Part shown: positions 1 to 7,911 of the stretch, one piece after another | Layout: every line of letters starts with the position of its first letter | How positions within the stretch are numbered: position 1 is the first letter of the stretch | Assembly (NCBI GenBank): GCA_903874575.1 | Contig: CAIQSZ010000167.1 | Coordinates: forward strand, 1-9,324 | Source of the DNA: an uncultured Elusimicrobia bacterium | GTDB taxonomy: Bacteria; Elusimicrobiota; Elusimicrobia; UBA1565; UBA9628 | Direction of reading: 5' to 3' | DNA length: 9,324 bases | Program-made: the position numbers and the translations under genes | Notes under the pieces: model-generated | Seen by the model: the letters and a program-made list of their open reading frames with translations, nothing else | Databases searched by the model: none | Told to the model about the DNA's origin: nothing

Positions 1-1
1 G

Positions 2-1765
2 CCTTCAGCGCCGGTGCCTCTTCCCGAGGGCGCTATTGTGCGCCTTGATCCCGCGACCGGCGTCGTCGATGTCCTGTCCGATCGAATAGCCCCCGTACTT
101 CTTGAAGTCGATCTTGCGCTTAGGCGCTTTGATCAGGGGAGAGACGCTTGGCCGCTTGCGGATTGGGCCCGCGGGAGATTCCGTGGCTCTACGCTGTATC
201 AAGATCAGTGGGCCGCGCTCGTGAGGGAAGTTCTTCAAGGGATGATAACGCGTTGTCTCGAGCGCTCCGTAGAGGTGGAGAATCTAGCGGTTCTCTACGA
301 TGCGTTGGCGGCGTTGGGCCCGTCTAACGTACAGGTGGAGGAAGTGGCGGCAGACGTATTTCTCGATGCTAAGCGCGGGGTGTTCAGCATGCTGGAGGAA
401 ATACGGGCCTCCATCCGGCAGGAAAACACTATGGAGGGCGTGGCGCGTTCCCGACGCCGGGGCGTAGAGCGTGTCTCGCGTCTAAGAGAGGTCGCCGGGG
501 CTTTGCGGTTTCCAAGGCCGTCTCTGCCATCTATGACAGCGGTCTCCGATGCGCTTTCCACCGAGTCCGCGGCGCGCACCGCTCGGTTACGCTCACGGGA
601 CGCCGTGGACCTTAAATCAATCGAGCGCAGGTTCCCGGATGTGACGATCGATAATCTGCCTCAGATAAAATCAGCGGTCGCGAGGGCGAAGCGTCTCGGC
701 GTGGAACTAAAGAGCTTGTCCCACTGGGAAGAACAGATTCTTTCTCTAGAGGAAAGACGCGAGGCCGCCATGCGAGCTGAACCCCCGTTAACTCTTTTGC
801 TTAGGGATATTTACAGTGCGGACGTGGCGCGCGCGGGCGGAAAGGGGTCCACTCTTGGCGAGATATGGAGGATCGTCGCAGGCGCGGGCGGCGAGGTCCC
901 TCCCGGATTCGCTTTGACGACGGATGCCTATCGAGCTTTCTTGAGAGAGGCGGGAATCGAGGGCGAACTCGCGGCGCTTGAGCGCGATCACGACTTGCCT
1001 CCCGCCGCGCGCGCGGCGCGCGCGCGGGAACTCATCCTCAATGCGCCGCTGAGCGCTGGGAGCGGCGTCGGGAAGATAATCATCGCCGCGCTGGCGGCGT
1101 ATGGTTTGGAAGGGGTGAATTCTTTCGGGGTGCGCACCTCCGGCACGGATGAAGACGGCGCCCAGGCCGCGTTCGCGGGCGCGGGTGATACCGACTTGTA
1201 CGTGCCGCCCGAGGAACTTCTGGCTCACGTTAAGGAAGTATGGGCGTCGCTGTGGAACGTTCGCTCCCTGAGCTACCGTCGGACGCGAGGCCTTCCGACG
1301 GAAAATCTGGCCCAAGCCGTCGTCGTCCAGACGATGATCGACTGCGACGTGTCCGGGGTCGCCTTCACGGCCGACCCCGTCTCGGGAGACTCGAGCCGTC
1401 TCGTGGTCGACGCCGCATTCGGTCTCGGCGAAGGCGTGGTTTCAGGCCAAATTTCGCCCGATCAGTTCGTCGTGAGCAAACTTTCCAGCCGCGAGATTCT
1501 GCCGCCGATTATCTCGGATAAAAAATTCGAGATCGTGCGCGGCCGGGAAAGCCGCGGCACGCAAGAGCGCAGGGTCCCACCCGAGCGCCGTCGCCGGCGC
1601 TCGATGACGCCTGTCCAGCTTGCGAAGTTGAATAGGGTCTCGCGCGCGCTTGAGCGACACTTCGGCTACGCGCTCGATATCGAGTTCGGTTTCGTCGGCG
1701 ACAGGCTCTATATACTGCAGGTTCGCCCGATGACGGGGGACGTTTTCGGAAAATCGGCGCCCTAG
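2..1765 (+). CDS. PEP synthase/PPDK-type ATP-binding domain protein, 5'-partial
   Basis: The frame is open to the left edge. The first in-frame GTG (position 14) has no Shine-Dalgarno sequence, so the gene most likely begins upstream. Residue numbers below count from that GTG. Residues 265-575 form the nucleotide-binding domain of the pyruvate phosphate dikinase / PEP synthase family: GGKGSTLGE (275-283), PPGFALTTDAYRAFL (296-310), VRTSGTDEDGAQAAFAG (373-389), SGVAFTADP (447-455), GLGEGVVSGQISPD (470-483), and DIEF with ILQVRP (555-572), which carry the usual ATP and metal ligands. The family uses ATP to phosphorylate a histidine on a swivelling domain. That domain and the PEP/pyruvate barrel do not follow here; the protein stops 11 residues after RPMT. 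The extreme N-terminus (GAIVRLDPATGVVDVL, 6-21) resembles the end of a swivelling domain. Residues 25-260 are helical, charged and unrecognised. Family assignment is firm; substrate and pathway are unknown. Codons such as CTA, AGA and ATA are commoner than in neighbouring genes. Confidence 0.85.
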   Translation, partial: PSAPVPLPEGAIVRLDPATGVVDVLSDRIAPVLLEVDLALRRFDQGRDAWPLADWARGRFRGSTLYQDQWAALVREVLQGMITRCLERSVEVENLAVLYDALAALGPSNVQVEEVAADVFLDAKRGVFSMLEEIRASIRQENTMEGVARSRRRGVERVSRLREVAGALRFPRPSLPSMTAVSDALSTESAARTARLRSRDAVDLKSIERRFPDVTIDNLPQIKSAVARAKRLGVELKSLSHWEEQILSLEERREAAMRAEPPLTLLLRDIYSADVARAGGKGSTLGEIWRIVAGAGGEVPPGFALTTDAYRAFLREAGIEGELAALERDHDLPPAARAARARELILNAPLSAGSGVGKIIIAALAAYGLEGVNSFGVRTSGTDEDGAQAAFAGAGDTDLYVPPEELLAHVKEVWASLWNVRSLSYRRTRGLPTENLAQAVVVQTMIDCDVSGVAFTADPVSGDSSRLVVDAAFGLGEGVVSGQISPDQFVVSKLSSREILPPIISDKKFEIVRGRESRGTQERRVPPERRRRRSMTPVQLAKLNRVSRALERHFGYALDIEFGFVGDRLYILQVRPMTGDVFGKSAP

Positions 1766-1785
1766 GCGATTCGGTCCGCGCCGGC

Positions 1786-2850
1786 TCAGCGTTCTTTGCC
1801 GCGAGCGAGACGGAGGGCCTGCGTCGCGGTCTCGAGCCGGGAGAGAAGGAGGGAGGGGTCCGGGCGTCCGGGCTTGGGCGCGAAGCGCGGGTCGTTGAGC
1901 GCGCCGGCGACGGCGGCTTCCAGCGCCGGCAAGGCTTTCACGGCCTTACGGCGGGCCAGCGCCTCCGCCGCGGCGGCCAGGACCTCCGCGTCCGCGTTCG
2001 CCGTCATCGGCAGGAGGGCGTCGTCGGTCGGATCGAGCGCGTCGAGGAGTTCGACGACGCGGAGCATGGAGGCGGGAGAGCCGCTCTCGGAGCGCGAAGC
2101 CTCGCGCGCGCAGGCCAAGGCTTCGGCCGCGGGCGCGCCGATGAGGTCGTCGCGGCGGCGGGCCAGCGCGGCGATGGCGGCCGCGCGGGGTTCGCCGCCG
2201 GCCGGGAAATAGCCGATCAAAGCCAGGATCGAGCGCAGGGACGCCGCTCCGCGCGAGCGTCCAAGGGCGGAGGCCGCTCTTAGGACGGCATCCAAGTCTC
2301 GGCCCGACGGGCGCGGACCGAACGCTCGCGCGATCCTCTCCAGCGAGGCGCCGTCGTCGCATCCGAGCCGGGCGAGGGAGATCAAAGCTTCGTCGAGGAC
2401 GGCGCGCGGGAGTTCGGACTGGGCCGCGACGGCGCAGTAGGTTCCGCGCGCGGCGGCGGCCGGGACGTCCAATGCGGCCAACGCCTGCGCGGCGGCCGCG
2501 CGCAGATCGACGTCTTGTTCCGCGTCGAGCAGGACGTCCGACAGCGGCGCGAACGCGGCGGGATCGTGCAGCTTGCCCAGGAATATGACGGCGAATAATC
2601 GCGTCTTCGGCGGACGTTTCTGGTCGCGCGCGGCGGCGCCCAGGGGCGCGGCGGCGCGCCAGCCCAGCGGAGACAGGGTTTCGAACTGGGCTCCGGCGCG
2701 GCGGTCGAGCGCCTCGATGTCGCGAGCGTCCTTGCTAGTTTCCTGGGCGACGAGAGCGTCGACGCGCGCGACCGCCCGGGCGACGACGGCTTCCGGCGTT
2801 TCGGCCGCGGCGGAGGCGGCCAGGAGCGCCGCGAGCGCCGCAAGACTCAC
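1786..2850 (-). CDS. Exported HEAT-repeat-like helical protein, 354 aa
   Basis: The start is the GTG at 2850-2848, which overlaps the metH stop as GTGA, a typical translational-coupling junction; a GGGG run lies about ten bases upstream. The open frame runs much further upstream, but that part lies inside metH and reads as Arg/Gly/Pro-rich noise. Residues 1-16 are a short hydrophobic stretch ending SAAA before ETPE, resembling a Sec signal peptide, although the first residues carry no positive charge. The rest is almost all Ala/Leu-rich helix pairs: 84-129 (FLGKLHDPAAFAPLSDVLLD then DLRAAAAQALAALDV), 148-175, 185-231 and 277-317 (ADAEVLAAAAEALARRKAVK then ALPALEAAVA). Loss or change of a repeat partner, often by helical scaffolding, is typical of HEAT or PBS-lyase-type repeats. 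No catalytic motif is visible. It is probably a periplasmic scaffold or binding protein. It is the last gene of the operon and faces the plus-strand gene across 20 bp. The repeat call is moderate; the function is unknown. Confidence 0.75.
   Translation of the reverse strand: MSLAALAALLAASAAAETPEAVVARAVARVDALVAQETSKDARDIEALDRRAGAQFETLSPLGWRAAAPLGAAARDQKRPPKTRLFAVIFLGKLHDPAAFAPLSDVLLDAEQDVDLRAAAAQALAALDVPAAAARGTYCAVAAQSELPRAVLDEALISLARLGCDDGASLERIARAFGPRPSGRDLDAVLRAASALGRSRGAASLRSILALIGYFPAGGEPRAAAIAALARRRDDLIGAPAAEALACAREASRSESGSPASMLRVVELLDALDPTDDALLPMTANADAEVLAAAAEALARRKAVKALPALEAAVAGALNDPRFAPKPGRPDPSLLLSRLETATQALRLARGKER
2847..2850 (-). other. GTGA stop-start overlap joining metH and the HEAT-like gene
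   Basis: On the minus strand the four bases GTGA contain the GTG start of the HEAT-like gene and the TGA stop of metH. Such overlaps usually mean the downstream gene is translated by ribosomes finishing the upstream one. This sets the start of the downstream gene and supports one shared mRNA. Confidence 0.75.
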
Positions 2851-5800
2851 GCGGCGGGTTCCCCAACGGAGAAATAATGCGCCTGCGGATGATGGAATAC
2901 GAGGGCGGAGACGCTGGCCTCGGGCTCCATCATGAAGCCCTCCGTCAACTTCACCCCGATGGTCTCCGGACGTAGGAGCTCGAACAGCTTCGTCTGGTCC
3001 TCGAGGTTCGGGCACGCGGGATAGCCGAAGCTGACGCGCAGGCCGCGATAGCGCGCCTGGAACTTCTGGCGCACGGTCGTCCCCTCCGGATCCGCGATGC
3101 CCCACATCCGGCGCAGCCGGTCGTGGAGAAGTTCGGCGAAGCCCTCGGCGGACTCGACGGCGACCGCCTGAAGGGCGTGAGAGCGCAGGTACTCGCCGGC
3201 GTCTCGGTACGCGTCGGAGAGTTCCCTGACGCCCGAGCCGCAGGTGACCACGAACATGCCCACGAAGTCGCGCTCGCCGCCCTTCGGCCGCACGAAGTCC
3301 GCCAAGCACAGGCGTTCCGCATGGGGCTGGCGGGGGAAGTCGAAAACCGCCAGCGGGGTCGAGGCTTTCGGCGACTCGTAGACGCTCAGGCGATCGCCGT
3401 CGGAGTCGGCGGCGAAGAACTTGTAGACCGCCTTCGCGGTGATGAGCTTCTTTTCGAGTATTTCGTCCTGGAGCGCGCTCACGCGCTTGGTCAGCTCGAC
3501 GGCTTTCGGGTTCCGGTCCTTCAGCAGCTGCTCGAGATTTCCGCGCAGGCCGAGATGCTTGCCGTACAGCATGATCGGGTTGATGTACTCGAAGATGCGG
3601 GCGACGTCGAAGTCGGCGAGCTCGTGCAGGCGCAGATCGGGCGGAGCCGGGGACGTCTCATCGTGGACGACGGCGCGGCGCGGCGGTTCCTCCGCGGGCG
3701 CGCCCATCGAAGCGGGCGCCGCGGGCTCGGCGCGCAGGTATTCCTGGATTTCGCGGTTCTTGGCGAGCAGGGCCTCGCGCTTCTCCCCGAAGTAATCGTT
3801 GACCAGGGACAGCCCGGTCATCGCGTCTTTCGCGTAGAACACGGGGCCGTCGTAGGCGCGCGCGATCCGCTTGGCGGTGAAGCGGGGGGAGAGCGCCGCG
3901 CCCCCGACCAGCACCGGCAGGCGGACGCCGGCCGCGGTCAGATCCTCGGCGGCGACGACCATCATCTGCGCGGACTTGACCAGCAGCCCCGACAGGCCGA
4001 TCGCGTCCGGGCCGTGCGTCTTCACGGCTTGGAGGAGTTGCTCGGGCGCGATCTTGATGCCCAGATCGACGACCTTGTAGCCGTTGTTCTTGAGAATGAT
4101 GTGCACCAGATTCTTGCCGATGTCGTGCACGTCGCCCTTGACCGTCGCCAGCAGGATGGTCGCGCGCGAGGACTGGTCGCCGGCCGTCATGTGAGGCTCC
4201 AGCCGCGCGACGGCGGCCTTCATCACCTCGGCCGACTGCAGCACCTCGGCGACGATCATTTGATTTGCGCCGAACAGGCGGCCTACTTCGTCCATGCCCC
4301 TCATCAGCGGCCCGTTGATGATCTCAAGGGGCCTGCGCGTCTTGAGCAGCTCTTCGAGGTCGGCGGCCAAGCCTTCCATGGATCCTTCCAGCACGTTCTT
4401 GGCCACGCGCTCGTCGATGGGCGTGTTCAGGCGCTGCGACGGATCCCTCTCGACGGCTTTGGCCGCGCGGAAGTGCGCGGAGAACGCGGCCACCGCGTCG
4501 AAGCCCGCGGGGTGCGCGGGGTCGCCGGGGCCTTTCCACGCCAGGAGGTCCCACGAGAGCTTCTTCTCCTCGTCGGGAATCCGCGAGTAGCGCGCCAGCT
4601 TTTCCGCGTTCACGATGGCCATGTCCAGGCCCGCCTGGACGCAGTGATGCAAGAATACGGAGTTCAATACCTCGCGCCCGGCGGGAGGCAGGCCGAAGGA
4701 GACGTTCGAGATGCCCAGCACGGTGCGGCTGCGCGGCAGAGCGTCCTTGATGAGGCGGATGCCTTCGATGGTCTCGACGGCCGAGCCCCAGTAGTTCTTG
4801 TCGCCCGTTCCCGCCGGGAAGACCAGCGGGTCGAAGATCAGGTCCTCGGGCGCGAGGCCGTACTTGCCGCAGAGGAGATCGGACGAGCGCCGCGCGACCG
4901 CGAGCTTGCGTTCGCGCGTCAGCGCCATGCCCATGACCTTATCCTCGTCGATCGTGCCGACGACCAGGGCCGCGCCGTACTTGTGCACGAGCGGCACGAC
5001 GGCTTGGAAGCGTTCCTCTCCGTCCTCCAGGTTCACGGAGTTGAGGACGCATTTGCCCGGCGTGCGCTTGAGCGCCTCCTCCATCACCTCCGCGTCCGTC
5101 GAATCGATCATGAACGGCACCTTGACCTTGCGCGCGACTTTCTCGACGAAGGCGATCATGTCCGCCTTCTCGTCGCGGTCGGGGTTGGCCAGGCACAGGT
5201 CCACGATGTGCGCGCCCGCGCGCACCTGGTGGCGCGCGATTTCGGAGGCGGCTTCCATTTCGCCGGAGACGACCAATTCCTTGAACTTGCGCGATCCTAT
5301 GACGTTCGTGCGCTCGCCCACCAGCAGGGGCCGGCGGTCCTCGTCCAGCGAGAGCGACTCCATGCCGGAGACGGCGGCGCGCCGCGTCCTGTGCGGCTTG
5401 CGCGGCGGTTTGCCCGCGACGGCCTCGGCGATGAGCGTGATATGCGCGGGCGTGGTGCCGCAGCAGCCGCCGACGACGTTGACCCAGCCTTCGTCGGCGA
5501 AACGCGCGATCTTCCTGGCCAGCGACTCGGGGCTTTCATTGTAGTCGCCGTTCTCGTCCGGCAGGCCGGCGTTCGGGTAGCAGATGGTGAACGCGCGCGT
5601 CAGCCCGGAGAGCGTGCGCAGGTGGTCGGTCATGAAGTCGGGTCCAGTCGCGCAGTTCATCCCCAGCGCGAGGAGGTCGAAGTGCGCGACCGCGTCGGCC
5701 AGCGCGGAGACGTCCTGCCCGCCCAGCATGGTCCCCATGCTTTCGATGGAGACCGACAGGATCACGGGGATGGAGCGGCCGTGGCGGCGGAACGCCTCGT

Positions 5801-6365
5801 GGACGCCGGCCATCGACGCCTTGACGTTGATGGTGTCCTGCTGAGTCTCGAGCAGGACCAGGTCGGCGCCTCCTTCGAGGAGTCCTTCCGTCGCCTCGGC
5901 GTAGTTTTCCTGGACTTCGTCGAAAGTAATGCCGCCCGTAATCGAGATGGTCTTCGTCCCCGGACCCAGCGCGCCCGCGACGAAGCGCGGGCGACCCGCG
6001 GCGGAGTATTTTCCCGCGGCTTCGCGCGCGACCTCGCAGCCGCGGCGGGCGATCTCGCGGGCCTTGTCCTGCAGGCCGTACTCGGCCAGGACGTGGCGCA
6101 CCGCGCCGAAGGTGTTTGATTCCACCGCGTCGGCGCCGGCGCGGAAGTAGGCCTCGTGCACGTCCCGGATCACGTCGGGGCGGGTCAGAATCAGATTCTC
6201 GTTGCAGCCCTCTAGCTCCGGGCCGCCGAAGTCCGCCGCGGTCAGTTTTCGGGCCTGCAACATCGTGCCCATGCCGCCGTCCAGGACGAACACTCGCCGG
6301 TGCAACAATTCGCGCAGTTCATCCTCTCGTCCGCGATCGGCGTAGTTTCTTTGTCCGTGGCTCAT
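2847..6365 (-). CDS. metH: Cobalamin-dependent methionine synthase, 1172 aa
   Basis: This cytoplasmic enzyme transfers a methyl group from 5-methyltetrahydrofolate through methylcobalamin to homocysteine, giving methionine. All domains are present. Homocysteine-binding barrel, about 22-320: VLDGGMGTM, and zinc ligands in MNC (Cys238) and GGCCGTTP (Cys301, Cys302). Pterin-binding barrel, about 345-600: GERTNVIGSRKF and MIDSTDAEV. Cobalamin cap, about 640-725. Cobalamin-binding fold, about 735-870: DVHDIGKN (745-752) with the cobalt-ligand His747, then GLSGLLVKS and VGGAALS. SAM-binding reactivation domain, about 910-1170: RVSFGYPACP keeps the RxxxGY SAM contact (Arg1110), and a C-terminal HYFSVG. 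Length is close to the 1227 aa E. coli enzyme. I chose the ATG at 6365, 4 bp after the ilvA stop, because it gives the usual short lead before the LDGGMG motif. An ATG at 6407 would add 14 residues and overlap ilvA by 38 bp. The stop overlaps the start of the next gene. No SAM or cobalamin riboswitch is visible upstream. Confidence 0.97.
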   Translation of the reverse strand: MSHGQRNYADRGREDELRELLHRRVFVLDGGMGTMLQARKLTAADFGGPELEGCNENLILTRPDVIRDVHEAYFRAGADAVESNTFGAVRHVLAEYGLQDKAREIARRGCEVAREAAGKYSAAGRPRFVAGALGPGTKTISITGGITFDEVQENYAEATEGLLEGGADLVLLETQQDTINVKASMAGVHEAFRRHGRSIPVILSVSIESMGTMLGGQDVSALADAVAHFDLLALGMNCATGPDFMTDHLRTLSGLTRAFTICYPNAGLPDENGDYNESPESLARKIARFADEGWVNVVGGCCGTTPAHITLIAEAVAGKPPRKPHRTRRAAVSGMESLSLDEDRRPLLVGERTNVIGSRKFKELVVSGEMEAASEIARHQVRAGAHIVDLCLANPDRDEKADMIAFVEKVARKVKVPFMIDSTDAEVMEEALKRTPGKCVLNSVNLEDGEERFQAVVPLVHKYGAALVVGTIDEDKVMGMALTRERKLAVARRSSDLLCGKYGLAPEDLIFDPLVFPAGTGDKNYWGSAVETIEGIRLIKDALPRSRTVLGISNVSFGLPPAGREVLNSVFLHHCVQAGLDMAIVNAEKLARYSRIPDEEKKLSWDLLAWKGPGDPAHPAGFDAVAAFSAHFRAAKAVERDPSQRLNTPIDERVAKNVLEGSMEGLAADLEELLKTRRPLEIINGPLMRGMDEVGRLFGANQMIVAEVLQSAEVMKAAVARLEPHMTAGDQSSRATILLATVKGDVHDIGKNLVHIILKNNGYKVVDLGIKIAPEQLLQAVKTHGPDAIGLSGLLVKSAQMMVVAAEDLTAAGVRLPVLVGGAALSPRFTAKRIARAYDGPVFYAKDAMTGLSLVNDYFGEKREALLAKNREIQEYLRAEPAAPASMGAPAEEPPRRAVVHDETSPAPPDLRLHELADFDVARIFEYINPIMLYGKHLGLRGNLEQLLKDRNPKAVELTKRVSALQDEILEKKLITAKAVYKFFAADSDGDRLSVYESPKASTPLAVFDFPRQPHAERLCLADFVRPKGGERDFVGMFVVTCGSGVRELSDAYRDAGEYLRSHALQAVAVESAEGFAELLHDRLRRMWGIADPEGTTVRQKFQARYRGLRVSFGYPACPNLEDQTKLFELLRPETIGVKLTEGFMMEPEASVSALVFHHPQAHYFSVGEPAA

Positions 6366-6369
6366 TATC

Positions 6370-7896
6370 TCAGAGGAACAGCCGGTAAGCCGGATTGCGC
6401 GTTTCATCCACCCAAGGGTAGCCCAGTCGGTCCAGGAAACGCCGGAACTCCGGGAGCTCCCGGGGAGGCACTTGGAGGCCCGCCAGGACTTTCGCGTAGT
6501 CCGCGCCCGCGTTGCGGTAGTGGAACAAAGTGATATTCCAATTCGCGCCCAACTGTTCGAGGAATTTCATGAGCGCGCCGGGGCGTTCCGGAAACTCGAA
6601 GCGATAAAGCAATTCGTCCGAGATCTGCGGCGCCCGTCCGCCCACCATGTGCCGCAAATGCAGCTTCGCCATCTCGTCTCGGGTCAGGTCCAACGCTTCC
6701 AAGCCTTCGCGCGTGAAGCGCTCCGCCAAATGTTCGGCCGCCTTTTTATCGTCCACGCGGACCCCGGCGAAGACGTGCGCCTCGTCGGCGCCCGCGTAGC
6801 GGTAGTTGAATTCCGTGATGCTGCGCGCCCCGAGCAGACGGCAAAAAGCCTTGAAGCTCCCCGGCTTTTCGGGAATGGTTACGGCGAAAATGACCTCGCG
6901 GTGTTCGCCCACTTCCGCCCGTTCGGCGATGAACCTCAGCCGGTCGAAATTCATGTTCGCCCCGCAGGCGACCGCCACCAGGGCCCGATCCCGCGCTCCG
7001 GTGCGTTCCACGTACGCTTTCATGCCGGCGACGGAGAGCGCGCCCGCCGGTTCCAGGATCGAACGGGTCTCCTCGAAAACGTCCTTGATCGCGGCGCAGA
7101 TCGCGTCCGTGTCCACGATCAGAATTTCATCCACGAGCGCGCGGCAGAGGCGGAACGTCTCTTCGCCCACTTCCTTGACGGCGACGCCGTCGGCGAAAAG
7201 GCCCACGGTCTCGAGACGCACGCGCCTTCCCGCCGCCAAGGATCGGCGCATGGCGTCGGAATCCGCGGGCTGCACGCCGATGATCTTGGTTTTCGGATAG
7301 AGTCTCTTAACGTAGGCGGCGATGCCCGCGATCAGACCGCCGCCGCCCACGGCCACGAAAATGGCGTCCGGGGCCTGCGGATGCTGACGCAGGATTTCCA
7401 TGCCGATCGTGCCCTGCCCCGCGATCACGTCCGCGTCGTCGTAGGGATGGATGAATTCGAAACGCCGCGCGCGCCCGAGGCGGACGGCTTCGGTCTTGGC
7501 GTCGTCGTAGGTGTCCCCATGCAGTAAGACGGCGGCGCCGCGCCGTTTGACGGCGTCGATCTTGATCTGCGGCGTGGTCACCGGCATGACGAGCGTGGCC
7601 CGGCATCCCAGTTTCTGGGCGGCCAGCGCGACGCCTTGGGCGTGGTTTCCGGCGGAGGCGGCGATTACGCCCTTCTTGAGCTGCGCCGCGGAGAGCTTGG
7701 CCATCTTATTGTAGGCGCCGCGCAGCTTGAAGGAAAAGACGGACTGCAGATCCTCGCGCTTCAGCCACACGCGGTTTTTAAGGCGGCGAGACAGGAGCGG
7801 GGCTTTTTCCAAGGGAGTTTCGACGGCCACGTCGTAAACCCGCGAGGTCAGGATAAGTTCGAGGTAATCGGGATGGGCTCCGTTCCTGTGTTTCAT
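6370..7896 (-). CDS. ilvA: Biosynthetic threonine ammonia-lyase, 508 aa
   Basis: This PLP enzyme deaminates threonine to 2-oxobutanoate, the first committed step to isoleucine. The catalytic domain (about 15-325) has KREDLQSVFSFKLRGAYNKM with the PLP lysine Lys57, SAGNHAQGVA (81-90), the phosphate-binding GGGGL (184-188) and ACGANMNFD (310-318). The C-terminus holds two ACT-like regulatory domains, about 333-404 (FAVTIPEKPGSFKAFCRLLG) and 427-500 (YRFEFPERPGALMKFLEQLG). They end in DETRNPAYRLFL, closely like the E. coli enzyme (514 aa). The tandem regulatory domains mark it as the anabolic, isoleucine-inhibited and valine-responsive form, not the short catabolic TdcB. The ATG at 7896 matches the family N-terminus; the Shine-Dalgarno sequence is poor. 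It starts 15 bp after the upstream TPR gene stops and ends 4 bp before metH, so it is probably on the same mRNA as both. I see no truncation and no ilv attenuator. Confidence 0.97.
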   Translation of the reverse strand: MKHRNGAHPDYLELILTSRVYDVAVETPLEKAPLLSRRLKNRVWLKREDLQSVFSFKLRGAYNKMAKLSAAQLKKGVIAASAGNHAQGVALAAQKLGCRATLVMPVTTPQIKIDAVKRRGAAVLLHGDTYDDAKTEAVRLGRARRFEFIHPYDDADVIAGQGTIGMEILRQHPQAPDAIFVAVGGGGLIAGIAAYVKRLYPKTKIIGVQPADSDAMRRSLAAGRRVRLETVGLFADGVAVKEVGEETFRLCRALVDEILIVDTDAICAAIKDVFEETRSILEPAGALSVAGMKAYVERTGARDRALVAVACGANMNFDRLRFIAERAEVGEHREVIFAVTIPEKPGSFKAFCRLLGARSITEFNYRYAGADEAHVFAGVRVDDKKAAEHLAERFTREGLEALDLTRDEMAKLHLRHMVGGRAPQISDELLYRFEFPERPGALMKFLEQLGANWNITLFHYRNAGADYAKVLAGLQVPPRELPEFRRFLDRLGYPWVDETRNPAYRLFL

Positions 7897-7911
7897 GCGA
7901 TAAAGCCTACA

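Noticed and set aside
1766..1785. Bidirectional terminator between the two converging genes
   Set aside because: The 20-bp gap offers only a stem of about four pairs and no T run on either strand.
2851..3309. N-terminal extension of the HEAT-like gene into metH
   Set aside because: The added 153 residues are Arg/Gly/Pro-rich noise overlapping the SAM domain of metH; the GTG at 2850 has the coupled overlap and a signal-peptide-like start.
4798..5544. 248-codon plus-strand frame inside metH
   Set aside because: Ser/Arg/Thr-rich, with no motif, and wholly opposite the conserved pterin-binding region of metH.
3123..6119. 998-codon open frame on the plus strand opposite metH
   Set aside because: It mirrors metH almost exactly, and its product (rich in Arg, Gly, Val, Asp, His) has no domain or motif. 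In GC-rich coding DNA the opposite frame commonly lacks stops.
6366..6407. Upstream ATG of metH at 6407
   Set aside because: It overlaps ilvA by 38 bp and adds 14 residues that the family lacks, with no properly spaced ribosome site; the ATG at 6365 fits better. It cannot be excluded.
6472..7527. 351-codon open frame on the plus strand opposite ilvA
   Set aside because: It is a shadow of ilvA, with no recognisable motif and the same Arg/Val/His-rich antisense composition.
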